Assembly: GCA_936440205.1 (NCBI GenBank)
Contig: OW387133.1
Location: forward strand, 47,208,374 to 47,272,373
DNA length: 64,000 bases
Direction: 5' to 3'
From: Lepidonotus clava
Lineage: Eukaryota; Annelida; Polychaeta; Phyllodocida; Polynoidae
Numbering within the stretch: position 1 is the stretch's first letter; every line of letters begins with the position of its first letter. Below, in pieces: positions 12,872 to 33,000 of the stretch. The translations under genes and the position numbers were made by a program. The notes below the pieces were generated by a model, which was not told the DNA's origin, made no database searches, and worked only from the letters and a program-made list of their open reading frames with translations.

Positions 12872-13610
12872 CAGGGTGCCCATGCTTCTCCAGCAATCAA
12901 AATAATACCTAATTGAGACCTTTATAATACCCTGCTGGACACCAAAATGAGACCTTTTCAAGACATTTTTAAGAACTTTTTTAAAACATTTTTACACTTT
13001 TACCAAAAAAGAGGCAAAGGATGGTGCACGATGTTTCACCCTTTTAAATAGGTTCCACCTTAAATTCCTTGAGATTTCCCTGTCCCATGGCAATTTTTCC
13101 CTTTGTCATATCCAGCAAGTTGTTTAAATTTAAAGCCTCTGTGTGCAGAAAAATTTGGACAACCCAACAACAACAAAATGAATCCCTAATATCTTGAGAG
13201 TCAGGAATTTCAGAACCTGGCCAAATGAAATTCCCTGTGTTTTGGCAAAATTTGCAAATCCCCTGTGTTTTCCCTGTCAGGGAGTTTTTGTTATTGCCAT
13301 TTTCCTTTTTTCTCTATGTGGTTGCTACCCTGTACAGGGTCTCATCACAAAATCCATTTTCAAATTCCCTGTGTTTTCCCTGTCCTGAAGCTAATTTTCC
13401 CTGCAGTTATTCAAATTCAAAAGCCTCTGCATGCAGAAAAAATGTTGGACAACAAAAAAAAGTCAAATCCCTTATATTTTGAGAATCAGGAATTTCCGAA
13501 CCTGACCAAATGAAGTCCCTGCATTTTGGCAAAATTTGCAAATTCCCTGGCTGTGTTTTCCCTGTCAGGGATTTGCTTTTTCCCATTTTTCCTGTGTTGT
13601 TGGGACCCAG
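12872..13610. mobile_element. Possible hAT-related non-autonomous element with an internal tandem duplication
   Basis: The left end CAGGGTGCCCA and right end TGGGACCCAG are loosely inverted. Inside, a unit of about 290 bp occurs twice (near 13080-13350 and 13370-13610), each with AATTTCAGAACCTG / AATTTCCGAACCTG, GGCAAAATTTGCAAAT and CCCTGTCAGGGA words. Overlapping small open frames are by-products. The ends are less certain than the internal duplication. Confidence 0.5.
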
Positions 13611-14029
13611 AAAATAAGACATTTTAAGAAATTTGGATTCAAAATAAGACCTTTCTAATCAATAGCCTAAGCCCTTATAAGTTAGATCTAACATTACAAG
13701 TAACAGTAGATCTAAGACTAAATGGCAAAACAAGAGAGAGTGCACAGCTGGTGCCCAATTTCTGTTAACCCCATTAATATATAGGGAAGGTAGGCCTACC
13801 GGGACTTTAACAGTTTAAATGCGAACCTCTTTCCAACTTTGGAGTGACTCTTCCCATGGTAGGAGCAACTCCCTAGTAATGACAGGCGATCTATCCATTA
13901 ACTTAGTGTACCTACATTCTCAAGTCAACTCAAGTCTCAAGAAGTGAACAACTGGTACTGAGTCGGGGAACAGAGTCAGAGAGGCCACCTTTGACACAAT
14001 ATTACACTCACGGGCATTGTATCACTTAC

Positions 14030-14200
14030 CTAAATGTTGAGGCACGCTTCTCCATGCTCGAGTCACACAATGTTTTACTTGAACAGGACACCTGCTGTTT
14101 GTACTGTTCAAGAAGAAGTCATGATGAGCCTTCACATCACAACAAGTGCAGTCGTGTGTGGTCGCACAACACAGCCAAGTGTTTGAACAGGATAAGCTAA
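14030..14200 (-). other. Possible non-coding first exon of a divergent minus-strand gene
   Basis: Read on the minus strand, this stretch ends at a near-perfect donor, CATTTAG followed by GTAAGTGAT, at 14029. It is somewhat more GC-rich than its surroundings and begins a few hundred bases from the PSMA6 start. It shows no convincing coding frame in this direction, so it would be 5' UTR. The exon's right-hand limit is a guess, and no downstream exon was recognised between 7.9 and 14.0 kb. A chance donor is a real alternative. Confidence 0.25.
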
Positions 14201-14202
14201 CA

Positions 14203-20636
<6,434 letters not shown>

Positions 20637-20817
20637 ACACCTTTACCCCTCTCCAATTAAACAGTTGAATCAACACACGCTTAGCAGTATACTAAGATTT
20701 ACGCTTATACATTCTATGAGAGAGAACGAAATCTGATTTGTAACACACGTACTTGTATGCTTAAAATGCCTTTTTGATAGGCTATAATGATATGTACAAA
20801 TATTTGAAAACCGAGAA

Positions 20818-20823
20818 AATAAA
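20818..20823 (+). promoter_or_regulatory. Polyadenylation signal of PSMA6
   Basis: An AATAAA hexamer lies about 180 bases after the PSMA6 stop codon, in an AT-rich stretch. It is the first canonical hexamer after the stop and would give a short 3' UTR, as expected for a housekeeping gene. Confidence 0.8.
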
Positions 20824-22771
20824 GCTGTCAAACTACTACATTTTTCTGTTCTCGAAAACGTTTGTCTTTAGACCCGACATATTGCGTTCATAAAATTAGG
20901 GATTTCCCTCCGGAATTCCTTGTTATGAGGAAATTCAAAGACTTGCCAACGCCTGTCAATATTAAATGATTGAAATATGGCTTGTTTCATGAATTTTCTG
21001 TACGTGTCTTACTTGCAAAATTATGAGGGAAGTACCGTTTTTCCGGCCGCCTATGGCAGCACTGGGAATATACCAGTACGCTGACTGAAAAAACTTCATT
21101 GAAGAGAAGTTGAAAAAAAAACATTTTTTGAGGTGACTTTGTCTAGCCTTAAAGGGATTGCCCACTGGTTATAGCGCCACCTATGAGTAAAAGTGTGTAA
21201 CTTTAAGAATCAACATATTGGGTAAACTTGATTTCTGATTAAGACCAAGGTAAGTTTGAGAAAATCCACCTGCCAAAATAAAATATACAAGATATTTTAA
21301 AAGTCACACAATATCGCCCCCTGGTGTGAAAAATTAAATCCCTTAAAATAAAAAAAAAAAGGTTTTGGGGTAATAATATATGCTAGATTTCAATCATGAG
21401 TAAGCAGTTTCAATTGTCTAGACAGATTTAAATTGCCCAGGAAGAAAAGACTTAATATGGAATGTGCTGAAAACTTCATTCTTCAAGGTTACACATTGAT
21501 TCCAGTAATTCTGTTTCATTGGTGACCTTCACTGTTTTTTGCTATTAAAATTTTGATATAAGTCTAAGGAAAATTATTATGAGTTTGGTGAGGCTGTAAT
21601 GGGTTTTCAGTGCTCTAGAAACACTTGAATAGGGCAAAGTTTTGATGTTCATATAGGCTCTTATAGTTAAGGCCTTTCTCTTCATCACTTAGGGCCTACA
21701 TCAAAACTGAGCATGGTGACCTATACCTTTTTTTTGTTTTATTATGTTCTGGCGGTCCAGGGCTGATGAATAAAATCTATTTCAGAGGTATGTAATGGAT
21801 TTTGAATTTCAGGTAACCAGTCCCTCCAACTGTAAATTCATCCTCATGTTCTGGAGCCTCCCATGAATTGTTGATATAAAGACAGGTAAATTAATAGATG
21901 AGGCATGTTGAAAAGAAAAGGCAGTTTATTTCAACTCCAGACTCAGTCCTGAAAGTTAATTCGAGCCGACGGTTAAATATGGTAGTTAAACAAGGTAAAT
22001 AAGCTAGTTAACCAAGGGCAAGCATGTGCACTGCAATGCGTTCCGCTGCTATGAGTTTATGCTTACTGTTTACTGATAATTTATAGGTGCAATAAGGCTC
22101 AGAGTGACACTATTATATGCATGCAGTTCCTTAATGAGGGGCAACCATCGTTTATACACAAGTGTAATATGTATTTGCTTCTAGTTAAATAACATTCTGT
22201 TAAAGGGAGTTCATCATATCATTTACGTCATTATTGAGCAAAGAAACCACAAAATTACATATATGTTGTTTATGCCATACAAAAGCACAAAGTGTTGTGA
22301 TAGATATTGCCCCTATGAGTGGCAAGCAGAACTCGATGGTATTGCTTGATTTGAGTAACAATATGTTTCAACTCAAGATTAGTCAACATTAAACTAACTA
22401 TTCTGCTCACATAAATACAGTTATCTGAAAGGTGCTTTTGTCATTAAGTATGACGTTACCACCTCGAGATTCATCGTCTTTTGTCGAATGTGTCAAACGT
22501 CTTAGAAAAGAGTACATGTGATATTTATAACTCGTGAACCCTGATCCATGAGAGCATAATGCAGTAGCTCTCGCCATCGCGATCCTAAAGATGTCGTTTT
22601 GATGAATGTTTGCAACGCAGTCATCAACCTTGCTACTCAATTCAATATAAAATTCAAATTTAGACTTTGTATATGAAATAACCTAAATTAATCTTGTTTT
22701 CTTTAAAAATACTGTTAAGCCGTCAAATAGTGTCTTATGAATTGAAGTTTCATATAATTCCTAAAAGGAAG
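20824..22771. other. Convergent intergenic gap between PSMA6 and the receptor gene
   Basis: About 1.95 kb between the two polyadenylation signals. No exon is recognised. It holds one TTAA-flanked miniature element (21149-21346). Open frames here, including one at 22407-22640 (-), lack coding character and are not in the receptor's phase chain. Confidence 0.6.
21149..21346. mobile_element. TTAA-flanked miniature element with AAGGGATT ends
   Basis: TTAA at both edges, then AAGGGATT and AATCCCTT inverted ends over 198 bp. The interior has GCGCCACCTATGAG and CGCCCCCTGGTG, loosely inverted. TTAA duplication is typical of piggyBac and Kolobok-related elements. No coding capacity. Confidence 0.65.
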
Positions 22772-22777
22772 TTTATT
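22772..22777 (-). promoter_or_regulatory. Candidate polyadenylation signal of the receptor gene
   Basis: An AATAAA on the minus strand lies about 75 bases after the stop codon of the receptor gene. It is the nearest canonical hexamer and would give a very short 3' UTR. Further AT-rich sequence follows, so later signals may also be used. Confidence 0.5.
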
Positions 22778-22850
22778 TGTCTTAAATAAATCGATCATTT
22801 GCGCATGTGGACTTCGCTAAATGTAGCTTAGCTGTTCATTCATATTAGTT

Positions 22851-24073
22851 TTAGGATATTCCTTGTACATTAGCTTCAGCCGTTACAGTGGCCTTAAGCC
22901 CTCCGAAAATCTTCTTAATCATGAGGTCAGCAAGTTTGTAGTCGTCATAATGAAACTGCTTGGCCTCGTGGTAGGACGCCTTGGACTCCATGAGGATGGT
23001 GGTCAGAATATTCAGCAGCATGATGTTCATGACAAACATATAGACACAGAAGATAAACCAGGAACAGACTGGGTCGGACTGGACGAACTTCTCGGAGCTA
23101 AAGTCGCCCAGGGCGATGGACACTAAGGCGGCCATGGTGTTAAGGGGACTCCTCATCTCGTAGATGTCCTCTCTGTACCAGTAGTGCATGAGGGACGTGA
23201 AGGCCATCAGCAGCACGGCGGCCACCACGAAGAAGGACGACAGGGGCATCACCGACGAGCTGAGGAAGCCGATCAGCTCCCCTATTCTCTGGTTTAGTTT
23301 GAGCAGGAGGATAAACTTGAGGATACATAGCGTGGCCACGAAGGCCACGAGCGTTTTGTAAGTGAAGTCATAAAGTGCCACCCGCCGAAATAGGACGTAT
23401 TCATTGAGGTCCTCATTCATTTTCTTGAGCACCGCCGTCATTGTCACCATCTGTATGACGAACATAGTCTCCATGGCGATCACGAGTAAGGCTTGAATGA
23501 TCGTGATCACGTTTTTGGCACTTTTGAAATATTGCGATCTTTGTTTCACGATGTCCCTTATACCGTCAACCAGTGATACCAGACTGAACACGCCAACCAC
23601 GAAGAGACAAAAGTAGCTGAAGAGAGTAAAGAACCCGAGAGAGTACGCCCTCATGATCTGAATGTCGACGTACTTGGCCACTCCTCCAGTGTCGGGCACC
23701 TCCAGGGCGGCGGTGACGAAGGTGAAGAGCTGCACGTTGGGGTTGTAGACGCTGAACTCCAGTAGCACGCTGCGCGTCTGCCGGTCCAGCCACAGGTTGT
23801 CCTTGAGTTCGTTTATGATCTGTGTGGATACGCCGCGGTTGATGTCCATCTTGGCCAGGTAGCCTCCTCCAGGGTATGTGGTGAGTCGGGCCCAGAGCGG
23901 CTCGCCCATCACCTGCTCGCTGGGCGTGTAGCTCCAGGCCTTGGTCGTCAGGTAGGTCGTACCCTTGGTGTCGTTGCGGATTACCTCCGGGCCGAAGGGC
24001 GCGCGTTCCTCCATGGTCGAGAGGTACTCGCCGTAACACGTCTGGTTGACTAACCAATCAATATTACATAGCT
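22851..24073 (-). CDS. Receptor terminal exon: TOP domain and polycystin channel-like C terminus
   Basis: A 1,223-nt last exon ending in TAA at 22851. It begins ELCNIDWLVNQTC, the TOP-domain disulfide pair, and continues with PGGGYLAKMDINRGVS, WLDRQTRSVLLEFSVYNPNV and five further helices, giving 11 in all. The pore region has SFFVVAAVLLMAFTSLMHYW, a pore helix with ALVSIALGDFSSE, and a last helix CSWFIFCVYMFVMNIMLLNI. The LGD filter-like motif of TRPP channels is kept. The tail after the last helix is only about 50 residues, much shorter than human polycystin-1, and shows no clear coiled coil. Several long antisense frames over this exon are shadows. Confidence 0.96.
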
Positions 24074-27000
24074 CTGAAAAAAAGGATATAGAAACCAATG
24101 AAAGCATAATGAGGACAATGCATTAATACTTGCACTTTGACTTTTTTGAAAAAGTAGTGTTGCCTTTATGAATTGGTGAACTGCAATCAAACTTTGGAGA
24201 AAATCAATGTATAGAGTTAAAGTTCATTTTGATTAGATCTTAGTATCCATTTCTTACATTTCGAATAGCAAAAAGGTTTGAATAGCATAGCATTTGTGGT
24301 ATTATGATGCTCCCATAACTCACCACATCAAAATGAAAAAATAAATCTTTCAATACGGACACCATGCTTCTTGATGTCTGTAATTCAATTCTGAAAGTAC
24401 AGTCATGAAAAAAACTTGTCTTTTTTCCAAACATACGGACCATTTTATGAGACTCATGAGACGCTTTCATTAAGGGCATACCTGGTTTGACTCGGTGCTG
24501 TCTGAGCCTGGCCGGACCCACCCTAAAGGACGCCCGGTCCGACATGAACTTCCGCTCCCGCCAGTGTAACTGCTTTCCATTGATATCATCCACTACGAAG
24601 TAGTTAGGGATAAACCGGTCTGTCAGCCACCAGAAGAAGTCATCGAAGTCGTTTACCTGTTTTATTAAAGAAGAAAATCATACTGTGTCAACCGCAGTAA
24701 TGTGAAAAAGTGAATATTGTGCTGAAAAAGGCACGTTGATTTAGAATCTGACGCTGGATAAAAAATCACGCGGGTTTATGTCCGTCTATCCTTATAGGGA
24801 ATAGATTAATGGCAAAATGGCAGCAAATTGTGAGGTTCAATGAAGTTTTTATTGTAGAAAGAAGTAAATTCAAGTGCATACGAGGATGATAACGAGTTAT
24901 TGACCTGCATCAAATGCTCATTTTCGTATACTACTTCGTTGCTGCCATTTGAGTGAAATGGACATTGCTATAGGTATATAAAAAGGAGACACCTGGAAGC
25001 GGGAGAATCAGCAGATGGCACCATAAACAATAGTTCTATGTGTACCTATATATCTTTCCAATTTGCCATGTACCACGAATTTGATCTGAGAGGGCGTTCA
25101 CATAATTATATCACAATGTTGTTATATCAAGATACTCACTTTGTTCACGAAGCTATCAGTGATGGTATCGGAGATGGTGCGATGCACGTAGAAGCCCTGG
25201 GAGTCGGTGGCGCTGTAGGTGATGCACACGACGAGCACCATGAAGACGGTGTGGACGATGAGCTCTTTGAGAGCTGCTCGGGCCCTCGTCTCCAGCTCGG
25301 CCCGGGCCCGCGCCGCAGCCAGCTCCTCGGGGGTCATGTCCTCCTCCGCTGTAAGGGCAATAAGACAAAGGTCATTGCCTCAGGTCACAGACAAAATGTT
25401 ACAAAAATTGAGTGTCTGAAATCGAGTGCAGGAACTTCTTGTTCTTGAACCTCAATTATAGTACATTGAGCTAATGAGTATTATGTCAACACAACTACAC
25501 TTTTGGTTATGTTTTGCAATATGATTTTGTATAATTATTGATTTGAGTTTTTGTGTCATGAGTGATAGTTGCACAACTAAAGGCGTAATACAAGTACTAG
25601 GGGTACTAGTATACTGGAATTCAAGTTCCAAAGGCTCTAGATATACGGATCAGAAGAGGATACGTTACACTTTACAACTTCGTTCTTGCCATCATACTCT
25701 TTTTCTTCTTTACTGGCCTTGTATAAAATTATCGTCGCAAAGAAGGCTACTATCACCACCTGTAAAAATCAAGGGGAGATACGAGTTTATTGTTTACATA
25801 CACATAATGATGTTGAACCAGAACATATAATTATTCTGAAGATTGTATTGCAATACATGTGTTGTTGTCAGTTGATATCATGTCTCCAAACATAATGGTT
25901 CTCTAAAATATTTGACTTTACTATTTTATGATGAGACTGTATCATTCAAATTTATATGACTACCAGATTAGTGGTGCAAGGAAATGTAGACATACTAATA
26001 CAATTTACCTTAGTAGGGTCTGAAACAAAGATATTCTCAAACGCGGACATAAGGTATGCCGTCAGCCATTGGTTGGCCTTCTCTGCACCCCACTCCATGC
26101 TGTAGAGTATGATGAAGAAGCCGGGGACTAGAATAGCCAGAATGGCTACTACCCAGCCGATGTACAGCATGAACCTAATTAGGAAAGAAAGGATTTGGAT
26201 CCGTATGAGAACAACTTGTAGATTTGTCACAATGACTATAGTTCTGTTTCTACTTGGTGCTTGGAAAGGACACTGCAAGTTAACTTTTACGGTTACTATC
26301 CCTCGCCCCTATAAACATCATTTAGGCCTACCACAAAAGAACCATGAAAAGGAATCGTATACTTGAGGTCTATGACGACTAGGAAGACTGAAAATGTGAT
26401 AACACTATTGAAATGAAATATACAATATGAATTCTAAGGAAAGAAACATAAGGAGCAATCGCTCACCCTGGAAGTTCTTTTATCTCCGTTGCCTTTGTTG
26501 ATTCTGGATTCGCATTTTCCGGCTCTATCTTTCTGTGGTATCTCCTCGAGAACATACTTGCATGCTGTTTTTCTCTGAAAGCAAAGTATTTTGATATCGA
26601 TTATTAGCTGCAACTGCAATGAAAAAATACAGTGCAAGTTTTGTGAACAATATGACGTCACGGCAGGCCACTACAAACGTGTTACTGCCCAGATTTTCTT
26701 TGATTATTCCGTCAGTGTTAAATAATAGGGGACTTAGTGTCGCGGGTGAAATAACATATAATATACCTTCACGACAAACTGTTATGTAAGTACGTTTAGA
26801 TGTACATACATTTTGTACGATTTGTCCTTAGAGAAAAAAAAAGTGAATTCCTATTACCCAAATGGCCGATCAGGTTCCATATGGGCGGTTTCCTGGTCCT
26901 CTTCCTTTCTCAAGACTGGGTTATCTGAGTCTATATCCGGGGAGATAAGATTAGCCAAACGTCTTTTGTTAGACCAGCGGAAGATCTGAACGATGAAGAG

Positions 27001-30000
27001 ACTTGGTGGCAGGCATATTAGTACCGTTATCTGTAGATTAAATACACAGTTGGAGTAAGACGTTAATGCAATTCATTTGAAAGAACAATGATTAATTATT
27101 GTGCCATCGTAGAGAAAACAGATTTTAGATTATTCATTGTATCTAAATGAGTTTTAATATTCTAAAGGAATGGGACGCAATCCAGGGTGTAGGCTTATGT
27201 AAAAATAGGGTAAGGCTGTTTCCACTATCCGATTTCAAAAATCGACATAGGAAATTATTTGCTAATTATATCATTGTCATAATTATGATCATATATCATT
27301 AAAACAGGTGTTAAACTCTCTTTCTCAAGATATGTACGGTGCATGGTCCTTTGTCATATTACTGGTGAAAAATGATTAATTACCAAGATTTTGACAGTCA
27401 GAATCGGCTGGTGGAATTAACAACATTTTCAGATTCAACCGTTCCCATGAATAAGCAACATAAATTTGATCTAAAATATTCCAATGTTTAACAACATTCG
27501 TATTCACAGTACTAGTAACTATTCTTTCTGAATTATGATAAAAACTCAAGACATGTTTCACTTGATATAATTATACATATAGTTTATAAAACTCCATCTT
27601 CTCGTTACTGTAATTGTATCTTTATAGCAATGTTTCGTTTATCCACAATGGCAATGTGTAAAGAGTGGCTATTATTACCGAAGCATCCTGTCTACTGAAC
27701 AGACACATTAATGCTTACTGCATGCCTCAATAGGTATAAAAAGGGTATGAGGAAATCGCCATCTCGATTTCATCTTTAAAAAAATATTTCATGTCCAACG
27801 GCCCTGAGTAAATCATATTACGAGCTCACATGATGAGTTAGAGTATGCTAGAAAGATTTGGGTTTTTCTAGGTGGAGCCAACAAAAATAGCTAGGAGGAT
27901 ATGCGCAAAACAATGCCTCATTATGACATGCGACTTAGAATACTGAGAAGTGTTAAATGAAAATTAATGCAAAATGTTAAAATAATGAAATATTGACACA
28001 TTGTAACACATTCAGTGTTCAAACACATGCATTAGGAATTCGATAAAAAAAATGAGTCCATCTCAGAACTCGATATGTACATAACCAGGGCAGACCCTGA
28101 TAAACAGCACATGTGCACACGTCTGCGCGTAACCGAAGACAGTAAAGGCTTAAGCCCCACCCACCACGCTGACAAAAAGCTCCTGGGTGGAGAAGGAGAT
28201 GGGGCCCAGTTTGAGCTGCATGGGCCTCTCCACGTTGTCCTCCGTCTTGTAGAACATGGCGCTCGTCACCATGGACAGGAAGAGCAGAGCCACGAAACAG
28301 GTGAGGCGCTGGGCCCGGTTAAAGTTACTGGGCAGGGGCCGCAGGAAGACGGACAGCAGCAGGTGACTGTCGGTCAGCTTGTTGTGGGCCTCCTGCTTGT
28401 AGAGGAAGAGGAACTTGGTCTTCTCCTCCTGGGTGGTCACGGGGAAGGTGCGGCACAGACGACCGTCCCCCTTAGTCGTCGACAGCCACGTGTTGCACAT
28501 GAAGATAGAGCTGAAGGATGAAGAGGCGGGGATAAACCAAAAGAATGGTATCATTTTGTGAATGTGTATGTAGGCTATTTGTGCATTTTTGTTACCCAGA
28601 ACGCCGAATGTCTTTTCAGAGCCATACTAATAAGTCTTCTTATATAGGCCTATTATTAACCTTTTCCTGATGGCTGATGCATTAATGAACACCACGCTCT
28701 GCCACCGGATGCATCACCATAGTAAAGGCGCCTGATGCAATAATCAATTCACCAACTGTAAAAACTGCAAAATCAGCAGTTGAGGAAGATGCATAACTAT
28801 ATCGATTTGCTTCATGGTAACCCATGATCTATGTTGATTTTGGCAGGATTTCTTCTGTAACAGGCTACAGGAAGTGTTTATATGCATTTTATAAATGCAA
28901 CTAGCGCGACATAAGACATGCATTGGGGAAAGAATCAGCCGCCAAATGATACAATTCACCAATGTGCATGGCGTCAGGCTAGGGTTGATACAGGTGTAAT
29001 GGGTGATTACGAATGAATCATTAACTAATTGAATATTGGTCATTTAAAGATAAAACTACAAATTTTCGGTTTAGTACCTGAGTATGTAGCATGTCACCTA
29101 TAACATTAAATATGCCACATTAAAGCCTATCCTGTTGCTGATCAATTAAATTTAATAGCCGGTATTAATGGGTAGATTATTAACGGTTGACATCTATGTA
29201 ATGTAATAGGTAACATTAAATTGACTGATATACTGTACATAGTGTACTCTATACCTATCATCATGAAAAGCACATTTCTGTATGTGATGGTGACTCAATT
29301 AAAAAAACAAAAAAAAACAAAAAAAAACAACAGATAATATAAATAATGGTGACTAACCTGATGCCCTCGTACTTGTCGTCGACGACCACCCGGTGCACGT
29401 ACCAGGAGGCGGCGCCCCCCTTACCGGAGTTGTCGTGCCACAGCTTCAGGTGGTAGAGTCGGCCCAGGTGGACGGGCGTCCGCATCGAGAAGTTCATCAC
29501 CGACCCCGCGCAGAACCGCTGTGTGAGCAGTAGAGAGAGGGTACAGAATACCGAATGCTCCTCTAACCAAAGAGGGCGTGGCACCATGCAACAATTTAAA
29601 CACTTGATAAGGGGCCCTCCATTAAAGCACGCACAACCAATGTATCCTCTTAGTGTGACAAACTATTGTAACTTCCATTAACTGTTGAAATACATTGAAA
29701 GGGTATAGTTGAAGTCTTTGGAAAAGTATAAAGTGAGAAATCTAGCTCAAACTTCATTAAAACAATTACTGTTATTGTCTTCCTTCTATTATTGTGGGTC
29801 CAAACAACTTCTCAGTTGTTAACAACAAAAAGTGATGACATCACAATGATAGGATTCCCCCCACCAACCATTCTAACCCAGTTCACACTATACACACTTT
29901 GTATTTATCTCAAACAGGGTTTTCTCTAAGTTTTCTAGTAGATTAATACCATAAGATTACTAATTAATGCGTCTATATTGTCAATACAGTTGTGGGAGAA

Positions 30001-33000
30001 ATTTTCTCATAAGGTATGTTATTAGAATGAGAAGCATCTTTAATATGCCAGCAGTTCATCTGGTGTGAGTGTGGCCATAAGTTCAGGCTCCACCAGTGAA
30101 ATGTAGATGGCACTGTTGTCAACCATGTACATTTCACTTGAACTTTAAATAATTTGTATAATCCGAATAGACAAGCGAGAAGCTAACTAAAAGTCAAATT
30201 GAAAACAACCCTGATCTGATTTCATGGCGATTTAAAAAAAAACAACCTGCGGCTTCGGCCATTGGTGAGACCCTACACGATCTCTCACACCTACCGCTTT
30301 GCCGTTCCCGATGAGCCTCCTCGAGCCGCTGTCCCCGTATCGGCCTAGCATGTCGAAGAAGATGTTGGACTTGGTGCCTGCCCCCCGGCCCAGGCCCGTC
30401 TCCACACTGACCAGGTACTGGAAGGGGTCCTGGGGGCTGTCGTCCGCCAGCGGGTCGACACGCCACTGGGGGTGAGGGTGGTGGTGGATGTTATTTAATT
30501 AAGGTTTTATATTGGAATGATGCTATAGAAACAGACATGTATTTTGTCTTTAAAAGCAACAAAACATGTAGCACCCCATTTATTATGTCATTTATATGAT
30601 TATAGATAGATTAGCTCAATTATGTATCAGCCATAACAAAAATTATTTTAGAGAATGTCTTTGAATACTGTTTCCTATTCAAATGCTTGTCCAAATAAGG
30701 TTATCTGATTCCTTTATATTACATAATGGTCTTGAAATGTATTGAAATTATGAGGGGTTAATGTCATTATTACCTACATCGCATTATGCTTCTAACTGAT
30801 TGATATAGTATGTTCAATCGTGATCTACATTGCTGCATGTAGAATAACAGCAATGTTATCAGCATTGTGATTTACACAATGTTCCACACAAACGTTAAAC
30901 TTTCATTGAAGCTATACACATTACCCATTGACAATGTCGTTCCAAAGTATCCTAATTAGGAATTAACCACTGCTATTACCAGTAAGGCCCATATCATACC
31001 TTCCTGAGGTCCTTCCTGTCCTCCACGGCGGCCCAGATAAGCAGGAGGAAGTAGAGGCAGATGATGGCGATGACGACGGAGAAGACGACGGCGTTGTCCT
31101 GGAGGTTGTTAAACTTGGCCCACACGGTGCTGAAGTCGATCATGTTGGGGGGCGCGATCACCGACGCCCCGAAGGCCGAGGCCGTGGGCGAGGGCTCCAC
31201 CTCACACGACGTCTTGGCCAACGACGTTTTGCTAGGATCCTGTGGGGTATGGAGCACAGTTCATTGCGACTAATCATTAGACACAACGCAGACAAACTAT
31301 AGAATAACTATTTATCTGTAAGTGTTATGAATAGAATACATTGTCAGACCAGCTTAAAAGATATTCGATCAGGCCACGGGGGGGGGGGGGGGCCCAGGGG
31401 AACTTTCAAACATTTCCCCCCAATACTTAAAGGCCTATATCTATTTTTTTCGCATGAAATTTTGAAGGAGAGGCGGAACTTTTTGAAAAATGTCCTCTGT
31501 TGGGGGTGGGGGTGGGGGTGGCGCCCCCCCGTATATGGGCCTGTAATCAACATATTATGCCAATAAAAAAAGAAAAGAGGCAACGATAGTTCTCCACCAT
31601 GTGTACCGCACAATTCTACCGACCACGGATAGCTGATTTAAAGTATTTTAAGGACCTGCAGGCTAATTATGACTCATTCTGTCGACAAAACAGCAGGAAA
31701 AACTATAGAAAATTATCAAATAATTGTTCTAGATCCATCTAAAATGAATGAATTTTGAAACAACTCAGGAATAATAATTATATATCGATATTAATTTGAA
31801 AAATAATGACTGTTAGTTTTTCACAAGGTTAATCTACAAATAATGATAAAATTCATGAAAATGTCTGTACTAATGCATTGGTTTTTGTCGACATATTAGG
31901 CCTACCCAGAATGCATCCTGTTTTAGGCTAACCTGCAGGTAAAAGTCAAATAACTGGCTATCTGTGGTTGGGAGAATTAATAACATTAATATATAAACTA
32001 TGATATACAAATTATATGCTTAAGCCATGTGGCTCGTCTACAAATTTCCCTGAGTTAGGTTGATCTGCAGGTAAAACACATGTACAGAAAATGAGCTCTC
32101 CTTAGCCTACAATTATTGTAGACATAATTGCCGTCACATCATTATTTTGGTACAAACGAGCCCATTGGGGATTTCCGAATGGAGAAGTTGCATGGATAAA
32201 ACTAGCGTCGGCACCGAGTGACGGTAATCTAAATCGAGAATGTTATTTGCTATAGGTTAAGAGCAACTGTTCACGTTTTACATACTGATGGAATTATTGT
32301 TTTTTTTGACGAGACAATGAACTCTGCGACTTGACAACCTGCGCTGAACAACTGTATTACGAAACTGATTACTGCTTTAAACTGTTTTGTGACCTGTAAG
32401 CTCAATCTCGTACTCATTTCATACCTTCATACAATGTAAATACATCTAAAAACCAATATGCTACTGGAAGAACATGTATTTACATGAAGTTACAAAATAA
32501 AACTTTTTAAAAAAAGTGAAGAAAAAAGCATTCTGGGACTAGTCTGCAAGGGGTGTAAAATATACAAGCCGTCGACTCACAATGTTGCCGGAAGCTACCC
32601 AGTCGTTCTGGTTGGGGTCCCATTTTCTACATTGAGTAGTCGCCATTTTAATAGAATAACTCTCGTCTGCGGCAGAGTTAGAAGCCGACCTCTTTTTCCG
32701 GGAGGCTGCAAATAGAATGTTGTCTAGCAATCTGGGAGCCTTGGCTGTACATAGCTGCCAGGGCCCATATTACCTTCGTAACTATTTTGGCTGATCAGGG
32801 AAAATTTGATCAGGGTGTCATGATCAGTGATTTTGCCTTTTACCAAAGTTTATTGTGTTATTGCAAAATAGTGTCAAAGAGGAATAATTATTTGTAAAAT
32901 TAATTCATGATAGACAGAATTTCTGATCATGGGACCCTGATCAAATTTTCCCTGATCAGCCAAATTAGTTACGAAGATAGGTGTAACGAGTGTCAGATTG

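Larger units (their letters stand above)
7883..14029. other. Intergenic or intronic: no gene recognised
   Basis: Six kilobases of AT-rich DNA. If the exon at 7781 is real, its later exons should be here, but none could be supported. It holds a short direct repeat with TCGTCATTTCCTAT near 8410-8455, a hAT-like element at 12189-12403 and a larger repeat-rich element at 12872-13610. An 85-codon frame at 12435-12692 (-) with a hydrophobic start is judged likely chance. Confidence 0.5.

Noticed and set aside
22863-25448. Several plus-strand frames of 60-136 codons over the channel exons
   Set aside because: They are antisense shadows of GC-rich, clearly coding minus-strand exons.
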